Numbered from the stretch's first letter, positions 18,311 to 27,021 are shown. The stretch: 64,000 nt of DNA from CAYNWT01 sp964485095 (GCA_964485095.1 CAZAIB010000007.1:32504-96503), one strand, 5' to 3'. The notes: generated from the sequence alone by a model not told the origin. Program-made: numbers and translations.

Positions 18311-20218
18311 TCACTGCGCGCTGGCGCGTTCCAGGACTTGTTGGAACGGGACGCTGGCCAGGCTTCCGGCAAGCTTGTGGCGGCTTAGTTTTTCTTTGGT
18401 CAATCGCGGCGACGTAATCCCGCACAGGAACCGCGTGAACAGAACCGGTGATGCCAGCGCTGGGGTCGCCTGTCGCAGTTGACTGGCCTGCTGCCACGTT
18501 GCTTCATCAATCGGTACGGCTGCCCGTTCGGGAACTTTCATACCGTCAGAGTTCAAACACCTCGAGCAGTGGCCGCAGGGGTTGTCCAGACTTTCGCCGA
18601 AGTGCCGGCTGAGTTTGTCTACCTGGCAGTCTGGCTGCGTCAGCAGTTCGACAACCTCGCCGATTCTGGCGAGATCACTTTCTTCGCGGTGCTGCATTCG
18701 TTTGTGAAGTGAATCGGCCAGATCGTGTCGGCTGTCGGGATCTCGAAGCTTGTTGTAGCGATGGACCAGTCCGCTGGGTTTGAGTTCCAGCATGTTCTGT
18801 TCGGCCAGGTAATCCAAAGCCTTGACCAGACGCGTGCGATCGCAGTTCAATTTTGCAGCCGCTGATTCCAGATCGATCGAGAACCACTTCCGCGCTTTGG
18901 TCGACTGTTGGAACATTCCCAGCAGGAAGTCTCGGCGTTCGCCTTCGAACCGCTGCAGGATTTCAGCCGACGACATTTGGGGGATGAACTGATACTTGGA
19001 ATACACGGGCGTTGTTTCGGCCAGGTACCCGTCCAGTTCTATGTACGTCAGCAGTGTTCGCAGCACCAGACTGCGGATGTCGTGGGTTCGGGAAAGGCTG
19101 TAGACGCTGACTGTAATCTGATCGCCCTGATCAAACAGGTCATCGACCAGTGTCCTGATCGATGCGGCTTCGGGAGTGTCGCCAAAAACAAAGTTCTCCA
19201 GCGTGCTAAGGTCGTCAACGCAGTACAACGTTTCGCACGTCGATGGATTCCCATCACGCCCCGCGCGGCCGATTTCCTGGGCGAAGTTTTCCAGGCTCTT
19301 GGGCAGGTTGTAGTGGTAGACGTAGCGGATGTCGGATTTGTCGATACCCATCCCGAACGCGATCGTGGCGACGACAATTGATTCGTCAGACTGCATGAAC
19401 CACTCTTGCACACCGGAACGAAATTCCGGATCCAACCCGGCATGGTAGGCTCGCGCGGGGAGACCGTTGTTTTTCAGGAACTGCGCGATGTACTCGGCGG
19501 TCTTCTGTAGCGTGACGTAGACAATCGTTGGACCGCGCGGCCGCGTGCGAATGCGGTCGAGTAGTGTTTGGTCGCGATCTTCACTGGTGACGACATCGCT
19601 AAGGATGGTCAGGTTGCTGCGATAGAACGGCGTTCTGACCGCGTGGTTGGCATCCACGTCCAGGAAACGACAAATGTCAGACAGAACCCCCGGGGTCGCA
19701 GTGGCTGTCAGCGCCAGGATTACGTCGGCATTGCAGTCTTTGGCAAAGTTGGCCAGCTTCAGGTAGTCCGGACGAAAGTTGTGGCCCCATTCCGAGATGC
19801 AATGTGCTTCGTCGATGGCGAACAGGGAGACGTTCATCATGTTTAGCATCGCTCGGAACCGTTCGTTGGTGAACCGTTCAGGCGCAACGTACAGCATCTT
19901 GAGTTCGCCCTGTCGAATTCGCTGCGTGATGCTGCGGTATTCCTCCAGCGACAAAGACGAATCCAATCGCGCGGCTGAAACGCCTTTGGAGATGAGCGTG
20001 TCGATTTGGTCTTTCATCAATGCGATGAGCGGAGAGACCACAATGGTCGTGCCCTCCATCATCAGCGCCGGCAGTTGGTAGCAAAGCGATTTTCCGCCAC
20101 CGGTTGGGAACACGGCCGCTGATGAATGGCCAGCCAACAATTGATCGACGACCGTCTCCTGTCCGGGCAGAAATTCGTCGAACCCGAAGACCTGTTTGAG
20201 TTGCTGATGTTTATCCAT
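18311..20218 (-). CDS. recQ: ATP-dependent DNA helicase RecQ
   Basis: This superfamily 2 3'-5' helicase has 635 residues. Motifs are in order: I 'FPTGGGKSLCYQLPA' (K43), II 'DEAHCISEWGH', III 'ALTATATPGV', V 'IAFGMGIDKSDIRYVYHYN', VI 'QEIGRAGRDG'. The RQC zinc site follows ('CGHCSRC' plus an earlier Cys) with a winged-helix region. No clear HRDC domain is visible; the C-terminus is short. RecQ unwinds forks and recombination intermediates. The ATG at 20218 is preferred to a start 27 codons upstream because the family sequence begins at 'MDKHQQLKQVFGFDEF'. It starts 34 bases after the ferredoxin-like gene, which suggests co-transcription. Confidence 0.93.
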   Translation of the reverse strand: MDKHQQLKQVFGFDEFLPGQETVVDQLLAGHSSAAVFPTGGGKSLCYQLPALMMEGTTIVVSPLIALMKDQIDTLISKGVSAARLDSSLSLEEYRSITQRIRQGELKMLYVAPERFTNERFRAMLNMMNVSLFAIDEAHCISEWGHNFRPDYLKLANFAKDCNADVILALTATATPGVLSDICRFLDVDANHAVRTPFYRSNLTILSDVVTSEDRDQTLLDRIRTRPRGPTIVYVTLQKTAEYIAQFLKNNGLPARAYHAGLDPEFRSGVQEWFMQSDESIVVATIAFGMGIDKSDIRYVYHYNLPKSLENFAQEIGRAGRDGNPSTCETLYCVDDLSTLENFVFGDTPEAASIRTLVDDLFDQGDQITVSVYSLSRTHDIRSLVLRTLLTYIELDGYLAETTPVYSKYQFIPQMSSAEILQRFEGERRDFLLGMFQQSTKARKWFSIDLESAAAKLNCDRTRLVKALDYLAEQNMLELKPSGLVHRYNKLRDPDSRHDLADSLHKRMQHREESDLARIGEVVELLTQPDCQVDKLSRHFGESLDNPCGHCSRCLNSDGMKVPERAAVPIDEATWQQASQLRQATPALASPVLFTRFLCGITSPRLTKEKLSRHKLAGSLASVPFQQVLERASAQ

Positions 20219-20252
20219 CGGGTCCGGTCCGAGTTGGTTTGTTGAAGAATGG

Positions 20253-20546
20253 CTACTCTGGCAATGGCTCAGCACCCGACGGCGGCTTGCCTTTTCCATC
20301 GCGTACGTAGTCCGCTCTGGCTGCAGCGTAGTCAGCCGCGGTCATCTGGACGCTTTCCGTGTCGATTCCTTCCTTCCACGTCGCGAAGTGCTTCTTGAGG
20401 AACGGAACACACCAACCGCATCCCGTGCCGGCTCCACCACAATCGGCCAATTGGCTTGCCACTCGCGGTTTGTTGATGCGCAGGTAGTTCAACACCTTGC
20501 GCTGCGAGATATGGAAGCAGTAGCAGAGTTTGTCGTCTGGTTTCAT
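20253..20546 (-). CDS. BFD-like [2Fe-2S]-binding protein
   Basis: This small protein of 97 residues carries C-Y-C near the N-terminus ('DKLCYCFHIS') and C-G-G-A-G-T-G-C-G-W-C about 30 residues later, the four-cysteine pattern of the BFD-like [2Fe-2S] domain (PF04324). In Bfd this domain passes electrons to bacterioferritin to release iron; in other proteins it is an electron-transfer or assembly module. The start at 20546 is chosen because the conserved sequence begins there; a longer open frame upstream overlaps the next gene and is unrelated in composition. The C-terminal 35 residues are polar and variable. It sits just upstream of recQ. Confidence 0.78.
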   Translation of the reverse strand: MKPDDKLCYCFHISQRKVLNYLRINKPRVASQLADCGGAGTGCGWCVPFLKKHFATWKEGIDTESVQMTAADYAAARADYVRDGKGKPPSGAEPLPE

Positions 20547-20592
20547 GACCGTGTCTGTTTGAGTGGGTGTGTCAGAACATGGCAGCGTCCGA

Positions 20593-22383
20593 CTATGGGG
20601 TGCCGGTTTCAACCAGTTTGAAGTTTCTAACCTGTACGGTTCCGACTTCGCGACCAATAACAAAACCGAGACGGTTGTTTTTAGCGACGTTGGTTGCGGT
20701 GAAGGTGAATTCGTAGTCCATGTAGTCGGGTTGAAGCTGGAATTCTTCCGACATGCCAATGGACTTGTAGTTGTCCGGCATGTGGGTCATGCCAAGCAGG
20801 ACTGCTGTGACGCTTTCCGGAGACTTCGCCTGGAACGTTACCTTGTACTCGGTGTCATCCCTCAGGGTGAGGTTCATTTGATAGGCCTGGACGTGCCAGT
20901 CTGTATCGGTGGTCGCGGTTGCCTTTAGGACGATACTGTCACCGTCGATGGCCATCGACGCTTTGCCGGCGTCGTGTGTTTCGATCCGCCACGCTGCGGT
21001 TCGGTTGGTCGTTCCGAGTAAGTTGCCATCATCTTTGCCGATACGGATGCGTCGGTACTCAACCTGACCTCGGTCGCCTTCCAAACCAATTGGTCCGGAA
21101 GCAGGAATCTTAAACTTCGCGTCCAGTAGTTCGCCGTTGCAGGTGCAGTACGCTTCTTGTCCCTTCACTTTAATGACCATCTCATTCCACCCCTGCGCGC
21201 GGTAGCGTTTGAGTTTGTTGTAGGGGCCGGCCAGCAGGAAGTCGCGGCATTGCAGCTGCTTGCCGCGAATAAAAATGCCACTGTCAGCGTTAGGGGTGGC
21301 TCGGAACTCGAGCTTCAGAACGAAGTCGTCTGAGAATTCTTTCACGGTCCACAGTTGCTGAATGCGGCGGCCCTGGGCTGGCGTTGTGACGACCAAACGA
21401 CCGTTGATGGCCGTGTACCGGCCGTCGGGGCTGGTCTTTCCGTCGAGTTCCGTTCGTTTCTCGATGATCGGCCACGGTGGTGCGTTGGGGTCGTTCCTCT
21501 TCCAATTCGCGGCTTGCCTTTTTTGTCTTGCGGTGGTCGGTAGCTGAACCCAGCCGGTGAGGTCGGTTCCGTTGAAGAGGCTCGCGAATCCTTCTTCGAC
21601 AACGAAGTTGTCCGGAGTGTTTTCTACGAACCCAGCGGTGGCCAGGATCGGCTGCAATGCCTTCGCCCACTTCGTGTATCCAAGTTTGTTCGGATGTAGC
21701 AGGTCGGGGAACTCAGCTTCCTTCGCATCACCAGCTTTGTTGGCGAACAGCGTCCATGTATCAAGGACTGTGATTTGAGGATCGCCGTAGACAGCTTTGG
21801 CGTATAGCTTGTTGACTTCCTTGATGTCTTTGGCCGAGCGTTTCTTGGAGGTCGAACTTGGGAAAACACGACACAGGATGATGGGCATCTTGTCGTTGTG
21901 TTTTTTGAGTTCGTCAATAATCAGCTTCGCGTTCGCTGCAATCGTCGCGGGCTTCGCGCCTTCTTCCAGATCGTTGGTTCCCATGAGTATGACGACGCCG
22001 GATGGGTTCAGGGACAGCACGTCTTCCTGCAGCCGAATCAGCATGCCGCGTGTTGTGTCGCCGCTGATGCCTCGGTTTGCGACTTTGGCACCCGGAAAAC
22101 TGTCGCCCATGTTGTCGCCCCAGCCCTGCGTGATTGAGTCTCCCAGGAACACGAGTGCTTTCTGGTCTTTCTCAACGGCTTTGGCCCACGTCGATCGTCT
22201 GCTCTGCCACAGTTTTTGGAACCAGTCGTACCGTCGAATCGGACCAGCACCGGGCAGACCCTCGTCGGTTTCGGGAATGTTGAATTTCTTTTCCGTCTCT
22301 GTCTGTTGAGCCGAGATGTCAGACGGGACGAACAGGCTGAATGCCAAAAGAAAAACTAGAGGGATGGTTCGATGTGCGTTCAT
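20593..22383 (-). CDS. Secreted SGNH/GDSL esterase fused to a DUF1080 domain
   Basis: This exported protein of 596 residues has a signal peptide ('LVFLLAFSLFVPSDISA') and three parts. Residues ~50-250 are an SGNH hydrolase with block I 'LGDSITQGW' (S83), block III 'GTND' (135-138) and block V 'DLLHPN' (D227, H230). Residues ~262-460 are a DUF1080 concanavalin-like domain ('FNGTDLTGW', 'DSGIFIRG', 'GPIGLEGDRGQVEYRRIRI'). Residues ~470-596 are a beta-sandwich resembling a carbohydrate-binding module. SGNH enzymes de-esterify carbohydrates, and DUF1080 proteins include 3-keto-disaccharide hydrolases. The combination suggests de-acetylation and cleavage of an external glycan, which is inference. 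Confidence 0.85.
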   Translation of the reverse strand: MNAHRTIPLVFLLAFSLFVPSDISAQQTETEKKFNIPETDEGLPGAGPIRRYDWFQKLWQSRRSTWAKAVEKDQKALVFLGDSITQGWGDNMGDSFPGAKVANRGISGDTTRGMLIRLQEDVLSLNPSGVVILMGTNDLEEGAKPATIAANAKLIIDELKKHNDKMPIILCRVFPSSTSKKRSAKDIKEVNKLYAKAVYGDPQITVLDTWTLFANKAGDAKEAEFPDLLHPNKLGYTKWAKALQPILATAGFVENTPDNFVVEEGFASLFNGTDLTGWVQLPTTARQKRQAANWKRNDPNAPPWPIIEKRTELDGKTSPDGRYTAINGRLVVTTPAQGRRIQQLWTVKEFSDDFVLKLEFRATPNADSGIFIRGKQLQCRDFLLAGPYNKLKRYRAQGWNEMVIKVKGQEAYCTCNGELLDAKFKIPASGPIGLEGDRGQVEYRRIRIGKDDGNLLGTTNRTAAWRIETHDAGKASMAIDGDSIVLKATATTDTDWHVQAYQMNLTLRDDTEYKVTFQAKSPESVTAVLLGMTHMPDNYKSIGMSEEFQLQPDYMDYEFTFTATNVAKNNRLGFVIGREVGTVQVRNFKLVETGTP

Positions 22384-22533
22384 TGTGAGTTCTCAAACAG
22401 AGACCGTGCTGATTCATTCAATCGAATATGGTACCTTCGCTGCTGCTAAGAAACAGTGAGTGGAAGAATCGATCCGCATTCCGGCGGCTCAGGATGTCCA
22501 CAGAATTGGAACATCAAGTTCTGGAGGAATTGA

Positions 22534-23049
22534 ATGTCTATTGGAATCATGATCGCGGAGTCCGCGAAGTTGAGTCTTGGATACAGCGAGAAACTACTGG
22601 CGGACGTGACTGCCGATAAGTTCGCGCGTTTTGCCCCTGGCGAAAACGGTGTCATTGAGTCGAATCACCCGGCCTTCATTTACGGTCACCTAAGTCTGTA
22701 CAGCCCACGCGTGGTTGAGGGCCTTGGCGGCGACGTTTCGAACCTCAAGCCCAGCGACAAGTTTGTTGAGGTGTTTGACCAGGGTGTGACTTGTGTCGAT
22801 GACCCGGACGGTTCTATCTATCCCGCCATGGATGAGATTACTGAGCGGCTAATCACGACTCAGAAAGCAGCCATCGAAGCTTTGGGCAACGCGCCTGATT
22901 CAGCTCTTACGGCGCCCAATGAGAACGCGATGAAAGAACGCTTCACGACAGTCGGTTCGATGATGGCGTTCTATCTTGGCGGTCACTTCATGATCCACAT
23001 GGGCCAAATGAGTGCATGGCGCCGCATGATGGGGCTTGGTTCTGCTTAA
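22534..23049 (+). CDS. DinB-superfamily protein
   Basis: The 171-residue all-helical protein matches the DinB/YfiT-like metalloenzyme fold. Histidines are placed as in the family, one in 'PAFIYGHLSLYS' and two in the final helix 'GGHFMIHMGQMSAWRRMMG' (H-x-x-x-H-x-x-Q). DinB-like proteins bind a divalent metal; some are thiol-dependent S-transferases, but most are uncharacterised. AGGA lies upstream of the ATG. It is divergent from the SGNH gene and ends 41 bases before a strong terminator. The substrate is unknown. Confidence 0.75.
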   Translation: MSIGIMIAESAKLSLGYSEKLLADVTADKFARFAPGENGVIESNHPAFIYGHLSLYSPRVVEGLGGDVSNLKPSDKFVEVFDQGVTCVDDPDGSIYPAMDEITERLITTQKAAIEALGNAPDSALTAPNENAMKERFTTVGSMMAFYLGGHFMIHMGQMSAWRRMMGLGSA

Positions 23050-23090
23050 TTGGATGACGTGTGTGCGTTTGACAAAGTGGCAAAAGAAAA

Positions 23091-23123
23091 GGGCCGGTAG
23101 CTGCAAAGCTGCCGGCCCTTTCT
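23091..23123. terminator. Bidirectional Rho-independent terminator
   Basis: A 12-bp stem with one G-T wobble (GGGCCGGTAGCT with AGCTGCCGGCCC, loop GCAA) has TTTCT downstream and AAAAGAAAA upstream. It can stop transcription from both sides, between the DinB-like gene and the small exported protein. Confidence 0.85.
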
Positions 23124-23164
23124 GTACGTCAAGAAGGTGAGAGGTGTAGAGGCGTCGTGATGTC

Positions 23165-23368
23165 TTAAGCTTCCTCGGGAACCGCCATTGGTCGTTTCTT
23201 TTTGATGACTTGCTTTCTCGGCGGTGCTTTAGATTCGACAGCGCTCGCCGTCGCTGCAACTGGTTGAGTCGGAGGGACGGGTTCCTGAGCCAGGCCGAAG
23301 CTGTTCTGGACGAAGAATATTCCAGCCAGAAAAACGAGGTGTCTTAGAAGCTTGCGGGTGCCAATCAC
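23165..23368 (-). CDS. Small exported Lys/Pro/Ala-rich protein
   Basis: This 67-residue frame is probably a real gene. It has a textbook signal peptide ('LLRHLVFLAGIFFVQNSFGLAQ') followed by a 40-residue mature part rich in Pro, Ala and Val that ends in a basic cluster ('RKQVIKKKRP'). The start is GTG with AGGA about 11 bases upstream. Its end faces the bidirectional terminator at 23091-23123, which supports transcription in this direction. No family is recognised; a short basic secreted or periplasmic peptide is all that can be said. Confidence 0.55.
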   Translation of the reverse strand: MIGTRKLLRHLVFLAGIFFVQNSFGLAQEPVPPTQPVAATASAVESKAPPRKQVIKKKRPMAVPEEA

Positions 23369-23634
23369 TGTCGTGGGTTTCCTAAACCAAGGTGTTGTGA
23401 GTGTGATGCAGGTCTACGCAAGAAGCGTGCCGATTGGCTAAACCCCTTGGATTACGAGGTGTTTTCCCGGGTGTGTTGGAAGCGCAGGCAACTATGCGCA
23501 GATCGTTGGCAGGCGGCTTCGGGTTCGGAAACGACTAAACAGGCGGGCGTTCCAACGCTGCCGGCGCGCTTGACGGGTTAGCGGGTTGCTCGGACACTGG
23601 ACGTTCTGGATTCCACAACCGAAGAGCAACACTC

Positions 23635-24312
23635 ATGAAACAGCTAGCGATAATCCTTCTCGTCTCCGCGGCAGCCTGTCAGGCTCAGGATCAGAAGAAA
23701 GCGGATCAGAAAATTGACTTCAAGAAGCTGGCCCGTGAAGGCTGGGTCAACATGTTTGATGGCAAGACCATGAAGGGCTGGAAGGTCAATGAGGCGCCTG
23801 AGTCGTGGAAGGTTGTTGATGGAACGCTGCGGTGTCAGGGCAAACGCAGTCACTTGTTCTTCGTTGGCAAGGACGGCAAGGCTGCATTTAAGAACTTCGA
23901 ATTTCGCTGCCAGGTGAAGACTCAAAAAGGGGCGAACGCGGGTATCTACTTCCACACGAAGTTCCAGCCAACAGGTTGGCCAAAGTATGGCTACGAGTGC
24001 CAGGTCAATATCACTCAGCAAGACACAAAGAAGACCAGCAGCCTTTACGGCGTCAAGAATGTTTCTGCTGATGACCTGAAGGGATTGATTAAAGACGATG
24101 AATGGTACTGGCAGACAATCGTCGTGAAGGACAATCACATCACCCTGAAAGTCAACGACAAGACGATGGTTGAGTTCGACGAGGAAGAGGATCGCAAGGC
24201 GTTCTCTGGTTCGTTCGAGCGCCGACTTGGCACGGGAACCATTGCGTTCCAGGCCCATGACCCCGGTAGTGTGGCTCAGTTCCGCAACATCATGATTCGC
24301 GAACTAAAGTAA
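23635..24312 (+). CDS. Exported DUF1080 (3-keto-disaccharide hydrolase-like) protein
   Basis: The 225-residue protein has a signal peptide ('QLAIILLVSAAACQAQ') with a cysteine near the cleavage point, so lipoprotein processing is possible although the lipobox is not ideal. The mature part is one DUF1080 domain: 'WVNMFDGKTMKGWKV', 'SWKVVDGTLRCQG', 'NAGIYFHTKFQPTGWPKYGYECQV', then 'GTIAFQAHDPGSVAQFRNIMI'. Some members of this concanavalin-like fold hydrolyse 3-keto-glycosides; most planctomycete paralogues are uncharacterised. It is a second DUF1080 unit only 1.3 kb from the SGNH fusion, but without an esterase. Confidence 0.85.
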   Translation: MKQLAIILLVSAAACQAQDQKKADQKIDFKKLAREGWVNMFDGKTMKGWKVNEAPESWKVVDGTLRCQGKRSHLFFVGKDGKAAFKNFEFRCQVKTQKGANAGIYFHTKFQPTGWPKYGYECQVNITQQDTKKTSSLYGVKNVSADDLKGLIKDDEWYWQTIVVKDNHITLKVNDKTMVEFDEEEDRKAFSGSFERRLGTGTIAFQAHDPGSVAQFRNIMIRELK

Positions 24313-24330
24313 TCTCGATTTTGGAGGCCA

Positions 24331-24358
24331 CCGCCCGACGGCGCTTCCGTTCGGGCGG
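24331..24358 (+). terminator. GC-rich hairpin after the DUF1080 gene
   Basis: CGCCCGACGG pairs with CCGTTCGGGCG with one bulged base. It lacks a T tract and sits seven bases before the next start, so it could equally lie in that gene's leader. Confidence 0.4.
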
Positions 24359-24364
24359 GTCGTT

Positions 24365-24745
24365 ATGCGATTGATGAATGACATTGAGATCGACCGCTGC
24401 ATTCGGTGGGCATTACCTGCGATGCTGGGAGGGATCTTGCTGGCCGTCTGTGACTTCATCATGTCCGGCTTCATGCTGTTCGGGTTTGGTGTGATGGCAG
24501 TCACAGTCAGCAAGTGGCGCACTGAGCCAGGGTTGTGGATGTTAAGCGGTCTGCACTTCCTCATTCAGGCTGGCATATACGCCATGTTTGTGTACTCAGA
24601 GATCGCCGAGCTGGTGGCTGGCCGTGCGGTGATGGGTGGCTGGATGGCTCTGGACTGCTCAATAGGCACCGCAGTCCTTGCCAGGATGGTGTGGTTTCTG
24701 TGGTCCGTGACGCGGCTGAACCGGCTTGTTCCGGCCAGGGAATGA
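24365..24745 (+). CDS. Small multi-pass membrane protein
   Basis: The 126-residue protein has about four hydrophobic segments: ~16-33 'LPAMLGGILLAVCDFIM', ~34-50, ~58-78 'LWMLSGLHFLIQAGIYAMFV', and ~90-113 including 'AVLARMVWFLWSV'. There are charged loops between them and a basic C-terminus. No enzymatic motif or known family is recognised. It follows the DUF1080 gene by 52 bases in the same direction and is convergent with the sulfatase gene. The coherent hydrophobic pattern and ATG start favour a real gene. Confidence 0.6.
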   Translation: MRLMNDIEIDRCIRWALPAMLGGILLAVCDFIMSGFMLFGFGVMAVTVSKWRTEPGLWMLSGLHFLIQAGIYAMFVYSEIAELVAGRAVMGGWMALDCSIGTAVLARMVWFLWSVTRLNRLVPARE

Positions 24746-24809
24746 TGCGGAGCCACGCGAGGCAATAGGCCAGGCCACGGCCCGTTGCTGTGGCACCCGC
24801 AGTCGCTGA

Positions 24810-26411
24810 TCAAAACGCGTTTTGCCATCCAGCGTCGAACTGCTTTCGCAAGGTGGTCACCACGTCGGGATGATCGGCGGCTACGTTCTTCGTCTCGCTG
24901 GGATCGGTCTTGTGGTCGAACAGCTCAACGTAAATCGGTTCTGCCTTCGCGTCTCGGTGGTCCTTCCACAAAACTAACCGATATCGATCGGTCCGCATCG
25001 TGTAGCCCATCAAGTGCTTCTCAAACAACTCGCGGTCCCACTTCTGACCCTGCTGTTCGATGATGCGTCCTTCGACCTCTTTGATAAGCGGCCCGAACCA
25101 CGTTTCGCGCATTCCCTGCGATAGCGGGTTCGCAGCCCACTCACGCAGCGCGGGGTTCGGGTACTGACTGAACGCCGCTTTCTTCCACGGAAGTTTTGGA
25201 TTGTCCATCAACCGCGCGAAGCTGTGGCCTTCAAGGTGATCGGGACTCGGAATGCCAGCCAGTTCACACAGCGTCGGGAAGATGTCGACTAGCTCAACCA
25301 ACGCGTCCGTCTTCGCACCGCGGGCTTTCATCTTCGGTGACCAGATCATCAACGGCACGCGGGTCGCAATTTCGTAGTTGGTCGCTTTTCCCCAGACGCC
25401 CATGTCGCCGAGGTGCCAGCCATGATCGCCCCACACGACAATGATTGTGTTGTCTCGCAGATCGGCCGCTTCGAGTGCTGCGATTAGCTTTCCGATTTGA
25501 GCGTCCACGTAACTGGTGCTGGCAAGATACGCATGCTTCAGTGTTCTTGAAAGCTGCTCGCCCAGCGGGCCGGTTTTTGGAATACCAGCCCGGGTTCGCA
25601 GTTCGAACGAAGCGTGCAGCCCCATTGCTGCACCGGCCATCGGAGCTTCCGTCTCAGTGGCCATCGGAATCTTCGCGGGGTCGTAAAGGTCCCAGTATTT
25701 TGTCGGAGCACACCAGTTGAGGTGCGGCAGCTTGTAGCCCATCGCCATGAAGAACGGCTTGTCTTTGTTCGCTGCCATTTCCTTCATCGTGGCGATCGCC
25801 AGTTGTGTGTTGTAGCCATCGATGTACGCGGTGTCGGGCACATCTGCTTTCTCGTAAGCGGGCCCCGCCGCCAAACCCTTTTTCGCTGCGTCGCCGTATT
25901 TGGCTCGCATCCGCTTCATGTTGTCGGCCTTCATCTTGTTGTTCTCGGGTAGCGCGTATGGTCCCCTGGTTCGCTTCATTCCCTTGATCCACTTCACACG
26001 CTCGCGGCTCCACGACTTGCCTTCGTCGGTGTCACCGTTGTGGAAGATCTTGCCGCAGTAAGCGCTCTCGTATCCGTTCGCTACGAAGTGTTGCGGCAGC
26101 GTGATGATGTCCGGCTGCAGTTCACGCAACGCAACGTAGTTGTGGAACAAACCGGTACTTTCGGGCCGAGCCCCCGTTAGCAGGCTGGCTCGTGATGGCC
26201 GGCAGATTGCCTGCTGACAGTACGCTCGATTAAACAACAAGCCGTCGTTGGCCAGCGCATCAAGATTCGGAGAAATCGCGATCGGCGAACCGTAACAACC
26301 AAGCTCCGGACGCAAATCATCAATGGCGATAAACAGGACGTTCGGTTTGTCAGCCGCGTGCGTTCCGCACACAAGCAACAACAAACACAGGCCGCGCACA
26401 AGTCGATTCAT
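24810..26411 (-). CDS. Exported sulfatase, iduronate-2-sulfatase-like
   Basis: This family S1 sulfatase has 533 residues. The signal peptide is 'LCLLLLVCGTHAA'. Metal-binding acids are in 'NVLFIAIDDLRPELGCYG', typical of the iduronate-2-sulfatase branch. C70 in 'CRPSRASLLTG' is the C-x-P-S-R site converted to formylglycine by a separate maturase. Further catalytic residues appear in 'VVWGDHGWHLGDMGVWGK'. It would remove sulfate esters from an external sulfated polysaccharide. The ATG at 26411 is preferred to one six codons upstream because it gives a compact signal peptide. It is oriented with vsr, 33 bases apart. Confidence 0.9.
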   Translation of the reverse strand: MNRLVRGLCLLLLVCGTHAADKPNVLFIAIDDLRPELGCYGSPIAISPNLDALANDGLLFNRAYCQQAICRPSRASLLTGARPESTGLFHNYVALRELQPDIITLPQHFVANGYESAYCGKIFHNGDTDEGKSWSRERVKWIKGMKRTRGPYALPENNKMKADNMKRMRAKYGDAAKKGLAAGPAYEKADVPDTAYIDGYNTQLAIATMKEMAANKDKPFFMAMGYKLPHLNWCAPTKYWDLYDPAKIPMATETEAPMAGAAMGLHASFELRTRAGIPKTGPLGEQLSRTLKHAYLASTSYVDAQIGKLIAALEAADLRDNTIIVVWGDHGWHLGDMGVWGKATNYEIATRVPLMIWSPKMKARGAKTDALVELVDIFPTLCELAGIPSPDHLEGHSFARLMDNPKLPWKKAAFSQYPNPALREWAANPLSQGMRETWFGPLIKEVEGRIIEQQGQKWDRELFEKHLMGYTMRTDRYRLVLWKDHRDAKAEPIYVELFDHKTDPSETKNVAADHPDVVTTLRKQFDAGWQNAF

Positions 26412-26444
26412 CTTTGGTGGTTCTCGCATGATTCAGAGGCAGCC

Positions 26445-26855
26445 CTACGCTTCAAAGAACGCATCGAGCCTGGATTGCAGCTTGACAACATCCCGGGTCC
26501 AACACTCCCACAGCACCAGGACCGTCCAGCCCTCGCGGCGCAGTTTTCTTAGGTTGCGGCGATCACGATCGACATTGCCCTGACGTTTTGTTTGCCAGAA
26601 CTGTGTGTTGGTCTTCGGAACCACGCGCCCGTAGCGACAACGGTGCATGTGCCAATAGCAACCATGCACGAAAATCAGTTTGTCGTGTCGCGGCAGAACG
26701 AGATCTGGCTTGCCGGGCAAGTCCTTAACGTGCAGCCGGAACCGGTAGCCCATTCGGTGAACCAGCGAGCGCACGATGAGCTCGGGCTTTGTATCTTTGC
26801 CGCGGATCTGCGACATGTTGTACGAACGCGTCTTCTTGGAATGCACATCAGCCAT
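26445..26855 (-). CDS. vsr: Very short patch repair endonuclease (Vsr)
   Basis: The 136-residue protein aligns with E. coli Vsr to the residue number. The catalytic aspartate is D51 ('GKPDLVLP') and the histidines are H64 and H69 ('IFVHGCYWHMHRC'). Vsr nicks 5' of T in T:G mismatches produced by deamination of 5-methylcytosine. The start at 26855 ('MADVHSKKTRSYNMSQIRGK') matches the family N-terminus; a longer frame upstream is not conserved in character. No cytosine-5 methyltransferase lies nearby, so this copy is orphaned within the window. Confidence 0.92.
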   Translation of the reverse strand: MADVHSKKTRSYNMSQIRGKDTKPELIVRSLVHRMGYRFRLHVKDLPGKPDLVLPRHDKLIFVHGCYWHMHRCRYGRVVPKTNTQFWQTKRQGNVDRDRRNLRKLRREGWTVLVLWECWTRDVVKLQSRLDAFFEA

Positions 26856-27021
26856 TTGCACATGGTCGCATACGCCGCGGGAAGAGCAACCGAACCGCTG
26901 CGACCGGTTCAAACCTCACGATCGCTACACAATCGATCCGCTGGCCCAGCCACGCGTATGTTGCCTTATCGAAACACGACCTAGGCTTCCGTCGTAACGA
27001 GAACCCTGCGTGGTGTAAGTC

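Noticed and set aside
18311..27000. A defence island (RecQ and Vsr in proximity)
   Set aside because: The two lie 6 kb apart among ordinary secreted-enzyme genes, with no nuclease, methylase, toxin or reverse transcriptase between them.
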